Source: Daphnia carinata (lineage: Eukaryota; Arthropoda; Branchiopoda; Diplostraca; Daphniidae). Taken from it: a stretch of 64,000 nucleotides of DNA. A program made the position numbers and the translations under genes. The notes below the pieces were generated by a model, which saw nothing but the letters and a program-made list of their open reading frames with translations, was not told the DNA's origin and ran no database searches. The stretch lies in the NCBI RefSeq assembly GCF_022539665.2, contig NC_081331.1, forward strand, positions 124,001 through 188,000, given 5' to 3'. Shown here piece by piece: positions 12,964 to 21,472 of the stretch (position 1 is its first letter; the number at the start of each line of letters is the position of its first letter).

Positions 12964-15900
12964 ATGCCTCCAAAGAAAGGTAAAACAAAAAAAGACGACG
13001 ACTGGCCGAGTGACGATGACGTGGTCGACCCAATTAAGGCTGCGAAAAGCGGGAAGAAATGCTAAAGGTGATATAGAAGAACCTAAAGCTCAGGTGAAAT
13101 CAAAGAGTAAGAAAATGAGAAACCTTAGAGCTGAATTGGAATTGAGTGATGAAGAAGGACCGCCACCACAAAAACCGTCAAAAGCAGAACCAGCACAGCC
13201 TGTGAAGTCTGCTAAAAAGAAAGGGAAGGCAAAGAAAGATGATGATGGTTGGAATAGCGATGATGATGCTGTAAAAATGATTGACCTAAAAAATATCAAG
13301 TCTGATGATTATGAAGATGTTAAACCCAAAGCCAAAAAAGTCAAAGCTAAGAAAAAGAAGGCTAATCTGACTGACAGTGAAGCAGAGGAATCATCCCATG
13401 ATCAGCAAAACGTTCCAGAACTTCAGCTAAGCGATGAAGAAGCTGTACCCAAGAGCCAGGCTAAGAGCAAAAAATCCAAGAAAAAGAAGGCTAATGTGAC
13501 TGATAGCGAAGAAGAGGAATCATCCCGTGATCAGCCAAAAGTTCCAGAAATTCAGCTAAGTGATGAAGAAGTTGTACCCAAGAGCCAGGCTAAGAGCAAA
13601 AAATCCAAGAAAAAGAAGGGTCCTAAAGAAGACAATGATAGTGACACTGAAGATTTATCCAAAAAGTTCACTAAGGTACAGCATGAAACGGAAGAAAATG
13701 AAGGTGATTCTGACAACAGCAATAAAAAACCTACAAGGAAAAACAGTAATTTGGTAGAAAACAATGTTGTTGATGAGGATTCCAGTAGCCAGCTCCCAAT
13801 TCTCAAACCAAAGGTAGATGAGAATATTCCAGCTGTCGAAGAACCCACGTCTATCAGTAAAAATAAAAGTAAACAAAAAAAAACTTCCAAGAAAGCAAAT
13901 GCTGCAATGGAAGAAGAATTGAACCACAAAATGAAAGAACTTGCGGTTGTCGAAGATCAAGATAACTTCAGCATCTCAGATGACAGTGATGGCGAAAAGC
14001 AACCTGAAAGCAAGCCAGAAGAAAAGGTGAAGCTTTCTCACAAGGACAAGAAGAAGCTTAAGAAACAAATGGAATATGATAAACAAATGGAAATGATAAC
14101 TCGCAAAGGAGGCATGGGTCACAGTGAATTAGACAATAATTTCACCATATCCCAAGTTCAGCAATCTGATAAAAAGTTGGCACAATTAGAAAATGCAGTT
14201 GATATCAAAGTTGAAAATTTTAGCATAGCTGCCAAGGGAAAAAGCTTATTTTCTAACGCCAGCCTTCTTATTGCTCAAGGACGAAGATATGGTCTTGTTG
14301 GGCCCAATGGGTATGCAAGTTATTTTAGATTTTTTAACAATCAAATTCATTTTTTTCTGTATTTAAAGACATGGAAAAACAACTTTGCTACGCCACATAT
14401 CGACACGATCACTACAGATTCCTCCTTCCATTGACGTATTGTTGTGTGAGCAAGAAGTTGTCGCGGACGATACACCCGCAGTGCAAGCTATTTTGAAAGC
14501 AGATGTTAAACGAACTGCTTTGCTTGAAGAAGCTGATAAATTAGAGAAAGAACAACGCAAAGGAAACCTGAAGGTTGATAATTCGTAAAATACGTTAATG
14601 CACATTGGCTCTTTCTAACTTCATTTCTGTTGTTATATAGGTGACGCAACAATTAAACCAAGTGTATGAAGAATTGCGAGCGATTGGTGCCGATGCAGCG
14701 GAACCTAAAGCCCGACGAATTCTCGCCGGTCTCGGTTTCACAGCTGAAATGCAAAATCGGCCAACCAAAAATTTTAGTGGTGGTTGGCGAATGCGTGTCT
14801 CCCTTGGTCGAGCCCTTTATTTGGAGCCTACTCTTCTGATGCTGGATGAACCTACCAATCATTTGGATTTGAACGCCGTCATTTGGTTGGATAACTACCT
14901 ACAAGGGTGGAAAAAAACTTTGTTAATCGTTTCCCACGACCAGTCTTTCTTGGACAATGTTTGCACGGATATTATCCATTTGGATATGGAAAAGCTTTTC
15001 TACTACAAGGGAAATTACTCCATGTTTAAGAAGATGCACCAGCAAAAAAGGAAAGAGCAAATCAAGGATTATGAGAAACAGGAGAAGAGGCTAAAGGAAT
15101 TGAAAGCCCAGGGCCAGTCCAAGAAGGCTGCAGAGAAGAAACAGAAAGAAGCACTAACCAAGAAACAAGAAAAATCGAGCCAAATTACAAAAGAACGATG
15201 ATGATTCGGCAGGGCCAGTTGAGCTAATGCTGAGACCCAGGGATTACGTCGTTAAATTTCGCTTTCCCGAGCCCCCGCCGTTGCAGCCGCCTGTCCTGGG
15301 AATTCATAATGTCACGTTTGGTTACGATGCAAACAGGCCACTTCTTAAGAAGTGTGATTTCGGTATAGATATGGAATCACGAGTCGCAATTGTTGGCCCT
15401 AATGGTGTTGGTAAATCTACATTTCTGAAACTACTGGTTGGTGAACTGACACCTCAACAAGGAGAACAAAGGAAGAATCATCGTCTGCGAATGGGAAGGT
15501 AGCTATTTTCTGGCCTCTTGGTTATTCATAATTTACATACTTAACACGCTCGTGTTTCTTTCGGCAGATTCGATCAGCATTCTGGTGAACATTTGACAGC
15601 AGAAGAAAATCCAGCTGAATACTTGATGCGGTTGTTTAACTTACCGTACGAAAAAGCTCGAAAACAGTTGGGATCATTTGGACTGGCCTCGCATGCACAT
15701 ACCATTAAAAATAAAGATCTATCTGGAGGTCAGAAGGCCCGCGTTGCTTTGGCTGAACTCTGCTTGAATGCTCCTGACGTATTAATTTTGGACGAGCCGA
15801 CCAACAATTTGGATATCGAATCTATCGACGCCTTGGCTGAGGCCATCAATGACTATAAGGGTGGTGTAATTATAGTCTCCCACGACGAGCGGCTGATCCG

Positions 15901-16054
15901 TGAAACCAACTGTCAACTTTGGGTTATTGAAGATCAAACCATAAACGAAATTGAGGGTGGCTTCGACGATTACCGAAAAGAATTGCTGGACAGTCTTGGA
16001 GAAGTCATTAACAATCCTAGCGTTGCCGCAAAATTGGCAAATGAAAACCTGTGA
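12964..16054 (+). CDS. ABCF1: ABC-F ATPase ABCF1 (two apparent frameshifts)
   Basis: Exons 12964..14310, 14369..14573, 14641..15498 and 15568..16054 encode a close ABCF1 homologue of 964 residues, if one surplus base is skipped at about 13060 and another at about 15175. The N-terminal 400 residues are Lys/Asp/Glu/Ser-rich with many acidic SDEE-type sites and an internal repeat. Two ABC cassettes follow. The first has GPNGHGKTT at about 446, [11 protein letters not shown] at about 563, and [11 protein letters not shown]. The second has GPNGVGKST at about 769, [11 protein letters not shown], and [11 protein letters not shown]. There is no membrane domain, as expected for ABC-F proteins. ABCF1 binds ribosomes and eIF2 and promotes initiation. 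The first Walker A motif is rebuilt only by splicing at 14310/14369. The gene is convergent with SWT1. As written, the first break stops after 33 codons (TAA at 13063) and the second removes cassette 2. Confidence 0.93.
13060..13060 (+). other. ABCF1 frame break 1 (net +1)
   Basis: From the conserved start [19 protein letters not shown] the frame runs into TAA at 13063. The downstream coding frame ([11 protein letters not shown]...) is shifted by one base. Skipping the T in GAAGAAA-T-GCTAAA gives GKKAKGD without loss. No GT/AG intron of plausible length resolves it without deleting conserved coding sequence. Confidence 0.7.
13362..13617 (+). repeat. Tandem 42-codon repeat in ABCF1
   Basis: Two adjacent copies of a unit of about 42 residues run TDSExEESSxDQ, VPExQLSDEExVPKSQ, [10 protein letters not shown]. 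Differences between the copies are few. Each unit carries acidic serine sites (TDSE, QLSDEE) of casein-kinase-2 type followed by a poly-basic block. Confidence 0.85.
15170..15176 (+). other. ABCF1 frame break 2 (net +1)
   Basis: The frame through [10 protein letters not shown] continues as SSQITKER then TGA. The homologous continuation, [17 protein letters not shown] leading to [12 protein letters not shown], is one base over. Skipping the T in GAAAAA-T-CGAGCC joins them. The site lies in the conserved Lys-rich linker, so an intron is unlikely. Confidence 0.7.
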
Positions 16055-16118
16055 TGAGGTGGAAAAGAACACAGCTCCTGATTTTTTTTCCTCCGTGTAA
16101 TTTGTATGCGGGGTTGAG

Positions 16119-16124
16119 AATAAA
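16119..16124 (+). promoter_or_regulatory. Polyadenylation signal of ABCF1
   Basis: AATAAA lies 65 nt after the ABCF1 stop codon and about 200 nt before the end of the convergent SWT1 frame. Confidence 0.65.
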
Positions 16125-16325
16125 CATGAATGAAATTGTACAAGAATCAAGAGTGAAAAATAAGGCAACTCAGTGCAACTTGGAAGCAACGGAATCCAGC
16201 ACGCGAATATAAACCCGTAGCTGCTCAAGTCCAATCTCCATTTTTTTTCTTAAACAAATTGTTTAGAAGAAAATAAATTTAACCAAGAAGGCTATTGGTA
16301 ATTTTCATCCTATGTTTTTGCTAGG

Positions 16326-18472
16326 TTACCTATGCTGTGCGTTTGATGCGAAGTGAACCATGGTGCGACTCAAGGAAGATTCTGCTGTAGCGGTTTCTTT
16401 TACCTGTAAACCGAGCTCTCTGATGGACAACAGGATGCAACGAGACACATTTTGTAAACTGCGGTCCTGCCTCAACCGACACACTGGAGAGGTTTCGCTG
16501 TTTTGCAGGAAACTGCATTCGAAAAATCTATAAAAAAAGGAACTCGGTTGAAACGTTTACAAGCAGACCTAGACATGGCGCCCTCCATTCCAAGCAAAAG
16601 AGGTTTTAACTTCTGTAAGCCGTCCCTAACTTCTTGGAGAGTAGGACAAGTTGAATCGGGTTCATACTGAAGTTCGGGATGGGCTACACCAACGGCATCA
16701 GACAGCGTTCCGCTATGGAATGTATGCGGTAAGCAACACTAGTTTAATGATGTGTCGTTCTACAAAAGAAACTTACCAAATAAAGTTAAATCGGCCCCAA
16801 ACACGAGTAAACAGATCCAGAATGAAAGTATCGTTCAGCTCTGCATCTTGTTGTAGTAATCTCTGTGAAGCACATATAAATTTATTTTTATATTGTGATT
16901 TATTATGGGAAATAGTGGCCATACTTGAAGTCCGTCAATAGCCTTTTGCAGAGCGTAACGGAACTGATTTCTTGTTCTTTGTACCAACTGTAAGATGCAT
17001 ATAGCGGATTGGAGAATCATCTCGCGTTCTTCTTGCTGTACAGTAACCTTTGTTTTGATATTTTTCCACATGTTGCTAAGATGATTCAGCTTCTGCTGCA
17101 TGTCTTTAGGATAAATGTATCCGAAAACGGCAATCCCTATATCCAGATTAATGGTCGTTATTACATCCGCCGAAGATCCATTAATCTTGTGAGACAGTTT
17201 AGGAAGAGGAACACACAATGCTTATCTATGCAACGCAGAAGATCTCGAAAATTCCAAGGCGGCTTTATTAAGACGATCTGGTGCCAAATGTCTTCGTATA
17301 CTTGTTTCATCTCATATTCAAGCAGCTGGTGGAATTGTAAGGTTACAAATTGCATGTAGATTAAAACATAATTTTTAAGTCAATACCTGGCTCATGGAAT
17401 CCACAATGCATTCTTCGAATTGATATAAGAATGATGTTGCATTTACAACTTCGTTTTTTCTGCAAGGATCTTGTTGGTGGTTACTTGGTCTACCTGGTGT
17501 CTCATCTGAGCTATCTTCTGAATGATTTGGTGTGTTCTTCACAAAATTAGTTAGAGTGCCTTGCCCTGAGCCACAGGCGGTTTCTGCCAGAAGCATTTGC
17601 CGCAATATTGGAATGAAATTCGCTGACTGCATTGGCTGTATTCCATTTGCAGATGCTTTTGCACAAAAGAGGACATCATTTGAAAGAAGAATGATATCAG
17701 ACAACATTTCGTTTTTGAGGTAAAGGCACCACTGAAGGATCTTATCATCAGCATTCTCATAAGGTAGCAGATTGATACAACTTTTGAATTCAGTAAGTGT
17801 TTGACTTCTGAAGAAGGAATTTTTTTTATTTATTTGCTCTAGAATGAGGGTTGCAGCTTTTCTTGCAACAATTTCCAAATTGATCTTATTCTGTCTGTTG
17901 CTTTTCATGAAATCAAGTTCTTGTAATACCATCCACGGTACCAAAATTTGGACTTTGGAACTAAATTCTTCATCTTCTGTTAATGTTTTCACAATGGGCA
18001 AATGTGACAGGAATATGTTGGTATCAATAACTATGTATGCAGCAATATTAGAATTTGGTTCCGACCTTCTGGTTGAATTTTCAGTAGAACTATGGCTTGT
18101 TCTAGCAGAAAAATCTTTTCTCAATTCAAAAAGTGTTTCCATTACTTCCTTTTCCGTTGGCTCCCATTCCATCACATCTTCACTACTGGATAAAGATAGC
18201 TTTTTATTCAGAATTTTATGGGCCTCTTGCAGTCTATGGTTCTTGCAACTTTTTGAAGGCTGACCCTCCTGGGTGCATGTTATAATATCGTGCTGTAGTT
18301 TAGGGGATCTCGCTCCGCTCGTTGATGCAACGAGATTTCTTATACCATCAGATTTAGTTGTGTTATTATTGACCAAAATCACACTAGTCTTCATTTTTCG
18401 TTTTTTTTGCACAATAGAATTATGCTTCATCTGAGGCAGATTAGCATTACTGGATTTCTTTTCTTTACCCAT
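16326..18472 (-). CDS. SWT1: SWT1-type PIN endoribonuclease
   Basis: Exons 17387..18472, 16925..17325, 16777..16862, 16569..16712 and 16326..16527 match SWT1. The start is the ATG at 18472 (MGKEKKSS); the frame upstream has no other ATG. The N terminus is basic and low complexity. The PIN domain begins near residue 148 with YIVIDTNIFLSHL; further acidic catalytic residues are in ENADDKILQW and IILLSNDVL. The C-terminal part (QVYEDIWHQIVLIKPPWNF then RDLLRCIDKH) matches the SWT1 helical domain. SWT1 is a nuclear endonuclease that clears defective mRNPs at the pore. In exon 2 the frame changes near 17,215 within TGTGTG; removing two bases restores it, and the exon length (401 nt) agrees with a 2-nt surplus. 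The last intron would be only 41 nt, so the C-terminal tail is less certain. Confidence 0.85.
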
Positions 18473-18673
18473 AATAGACAAAGTTATAGAAAAATCCCAT
18501 TGGTGCTCCAAATAAAGATTCTTCAAAAACTGCAAAATAAAACGGCTAAGTTGTTTATGTTTACTTCGTCTGCAAAAGTAAGGATAAGCGTTGCCGCGAC
18601 GAAAACACTGTTGCTAAATTTTGTGAATTTAGTAAAGATTAAAAATTAGATTCTCGTTCAATTTCCAATCAGA

Positions 18674-18680
18674 ATCATTT
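18674..18680. repeat. Target-site duplication, left copy
   Basis: ATCATTT abuts the outermost base of the left inverted arm (TATGGCAATCC...). The same seven bases follow the right arm. Confidence 0.75.
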
Positions 18681-20876
18681 TATGGCAATCCGTTTTACAC
18701 AAAAAAAAAAAAAAAATTTCGCCAAAATAAAAAAAAATCACACTTTTTTCTTTTTTTCCTTCACGTAGCCATCTACCGCTCAGACTCGTTATTACTGGCG
18801 TAGGCAATTTCAGTCCATTGGATGCCATTCGCAGTTAGTTCATTAGCGTGGATGGAGAATAACGCGTGGCTGGAGGAACAATTGAAAAATGGATAAGATA
18901 ATACAACAAAAGGATGGTAAGTATAAACATTATTATATTGGTTTTCACTTATTAATTATTGTTTATTAGATCAAATTACGAAGCTGCAGGCCCAATTATT
19001 GGAACGACACAAAATATTAGATAACAGCAAAGCTAAGGATGGTAAGGCCTAATATGTAATGATTCTATTTATTTGCTTTTATTCATTTGTGTTTTGTAGC
19101 TCAAATTTTGAGTCTACAAGCTCAGCTAGGGGAAAAGAACAAATTGGAACGGAACAGTTTCCAAACAGTGAAGAAGGTTTTTCAAAACTCTTCCCTAAGT
19201 GAACGTGAGGATGAGTTGGCATAAGGCGAACACAGTCAGGTACCTAAATTTTTCAAATAAGAATTCAAAATAAGTATAGAATTTTAACAAACAATTATTT
19301 ATTGTTTAGTTATTCAGTCCACCACCTGACAGTGTGTTAAATTTAAATTCTGTTAGCGCTGCACTAAAAGAATCGTTAGTAATAAGTCCATGCAGCGAAG
19401 AAATTGAACAATTGTGGGACCGTATTTGGGCCGAAAATGGGTGTGGTACGGAAACCGAGATATGGCACGAGTTCAACATAAAACGTGGATTAGGTACTTT
19501 TTGGTTTTTTGTCTATCGAAAAAGTATTTTTAATGCTATTATTTTGCATTCACAGAATTTTAGCAGGGGATCAAGTCAAGTCTGGAAGTGTTACAGGAGG
19601 GAAGAGTCAGCCTACAGTTGAAAAAACACTGAGTGCATTACCATTAAGGTATGAGGTAAAGTAATAGAGTATGCACATTGTCTAATGAGAAGTACCATCT
19701 TGTGTGAATGAATCCTGTATAACAGCAATCCTTTATAGTTCTGTCACAGCTAGAAGCCTCAAATAATGCTGCTTCTCTGGCTAAAGAACAACTTGTCCTT
19801 TACGTTCAGAGTGTTGGGGAAACTGGGTACTTAAATGGCCCTAAAGATGTTTTAATTTTGCTGCCATTGCAGAGATGAACATCATACATGGACTCTTTAG
19901 GTATGAAAGGATTTTTCTTCAAATAATTTTGAATTTATGACGAAGAATTTTATCCAATAGGAAAGGATTTTCATGTACTGGGAACACAACTATCAACAAT
20001 GCAACCTTCTACAGGTGCTAGTTTATCATTCAAGAGCCTTATACAATGATGTTAATCTGCAATTTGTATGTCCTTTCCAAAGCTTCCACCAGAAGTTGAA
20101 TCTGTGAGTCATATAAGTTACATGATCAACAATTGATATGTTTAATGGTGTTGTTTTTCTTTTCTCAATATAGATTAATAGTAACATTGGATCTGAAAAG
20201 ATTCTTGGTTGGGGCAAGACACTGAATAAATTGTATTGATTGGATGGATGACATGACATTTCTATACTTAATTCGGATTCCCCAGACGGTATTTGATATT
20301 TAAAAAATTGAAGTGCATATCTGGGCTCCCTTCTTTTCTGAAGCCCCGTTTCCCCTTGACTCATAATAAGCCCGTAGGGGGTCATGCCCCTACTGTACGG
20401 TATATATAAAAACAACATATACCGAGGTTTGGAGGGCTCTGGCCGGAAAGGGGACGTGGGGTGTCCGCTTAGTCCAATGATGTGTTCACGGAGGGCGATG
20501 TGGCTACCCACAAATCCGAACTAAAGGTTAATCGCTCCAGTAAAAATGTTCCATATCTTCGGCTCTTCTTCCGGCTTCTCTTAGCCAATCACCGGGTAAT
20601 CTCCCCGGTGGGTCAACAAGGCAGTGTCTCCCCCTGCCTGGGTTGACGGCAACTTTTGAAAGGGCTATTGTGCCTTTTTAAAGTTGCAAAAATAATTGTA
20701 ATGTGCAGAGAATTGTCAATAAATTTTTTTTTATAAAATATTTTTTGCAAAATTTGTCTCTTTCATTGTCTGTGTTCACACATTACATTTATCAACTTTT
20801 TTTTTTATTTAGTTTGCACAATTCATCTTTATTGTTTTTGCCACCGTTGTATCATTCAGCTGTAAGTATTCGATTA
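18681..20876 (+). repeat. Left inverted arm of the element
   Basis: Read on the plus strand, this matches the reverse complement of 21473-23693 almost base for base, from the terminal TATGGCAAT to an inner limit near GTATTCGATTA. Only scattered substitutions and small indels separate the arms. It contains the plus-strand copy of the decayed coiled-coil gene. Confidence 0.9.
18889..19878 (+). pseudogene. Decayed coiled-coil gene in left arm
   Basis: Six exons join in phase with GT/AG borders: 18889..18916, 18970..19041, 19100..19239, 19310..19493, 19564..19655 and 19726..19878, for 223 codons. Exons 1-3 encode a Gln/Lys/Leu-rich coiled coil (ITKLQAQLLERHK, ILSLQAQLGEK). Later exons encode EEIEQLWDRIWAENG and SQLEASNNAASLAKEQ. 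One in-frame TAA at 19222 breaks it; no alternative splice rescues the frame. The function is unknown. Well-formed introns show that the arm captured genomic DNA rather than a retro-copied cDNA, or that the element has its own intron-bearing gene. Confidence 0.6.
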
Positions 20877-20984
20877 CATTCATCAACCTTTTTGTTTTTT
20901 GCTTTGCTTTGTTGGTTTTTGCCACCTTCGCTGGTAAGCATTGTTTCCATTGGTTTATCGTTAATCTGTAAGCAATCTATTATT

Positions 20985-21049
20985 ATCGAGGGATCGAACC
21001 CTGGATGTTCGGCATACCGCGCTGATGCTCTACCAATGAGCCATGAATC
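20985..21049 (-). ncRNA. tRNA-like cassette 1
   Basis: On the minus strand an A-box-like TGGCTCATTGGTAGAGCA is followed, after about 25 nt, by a T-arm/B-box GGGTTCGATCCC. The spacing is that of a tRNA, but a paired acceptor stem is not obvious, so it is more likely a tRNA-derived promoter (SINE head) than a working tRNA. Confidence 0.5.
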
Positions 21050-21161
21050 ATATAATGTCAAGTAGGCTTTTTTCTAGTGACTTGTGGACTGGCATTTACA
21101 GTTACAATAAAACTGAAATGCAATTCTGCAATATAATCTTTTACATTCATTCTACTTCTTT

Positions 21162-21222
21162 TACACATCTTATGGGTTTGAACCCATGTTTAAGATGTGC
21201 AGCTAAAACCACAGAGCTATGA
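21162..21222 (-). ncRNA. tRNA-like cassette 2
   Basis: On the minus strand TAGCTCTGTGGTTTTAGCTG resembles an A box and TGGGTTTGAACCCA is a perfect T-arm hairpin. The arms CACATCTTA and TAAGATGTG flank the hairpin and give a longer stem. An acceptor stem is not clear. Confidence 0.4.
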
Positions 21223-21320
21223 ATGAATATAAAAGATAAAGATATATTTCAGTTTTAAAGACTGCATAAAATCCTAGACAATAACATATGATATGCGATA
21301 ATAAAAATTTAAGATATATC

Positions 21321-21385
21321 TCGTGGCTCAATGTTAGAGCATCGGCGTTGCACGCTGAATGTCTGGGGATCGATTCCCATACCAG
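21321..21385 (+). ncRNA. tRNA-like cassette 3
   Basis: TGGCTCAATGTTAGAGCA (A box) and GGGATCGATTCCC (B box) occur with tRNA-like spacing on the plus strand, opposite in direction to the other two. It resembles cassette 1 closely enough to share an origin. Confidence 0.5.
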
Positions 21386-21472
21386 TAAAACAATATACAA
21401 ATACAAAATTACTTCAGAAAATATCCATGTATTACACGTTGTTCCTCAAGAATTCAAATACTGTAATAATAA

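Larger units (their letters stand above)
20877..21472. other. Unique centre of the foldback element
   Basis: This is the roughly 600-bp loop between the arms. It starts with a diverged second copy of the block of about 90 bp that ends the left arm (ACATTYATCAAC ... TTTTTGCCACC ... GTAAG). It then holds three tRNA-like sequences, two on the minus strand and one on the plus strand, in A/T-rich DNA. There is no convincing open frame. Confidence 0.75.

Noticed and set aside
13010-13062. Alternative ABCF1 start in the downstream frame (ATG near 13016)
   Set aside because: The ATG at 12964 gives the conserved-looking [19 protein letters not shown]; the alternative gives an unlike leader ([13 protein letters not shown]).
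20985-21385. Functional tRNA genes
   Set aside because: A and B boxes are clear, but no seven-base acceptor stems or sound anticodon arms could be drawn by eye, so they are called tRNA-like only.
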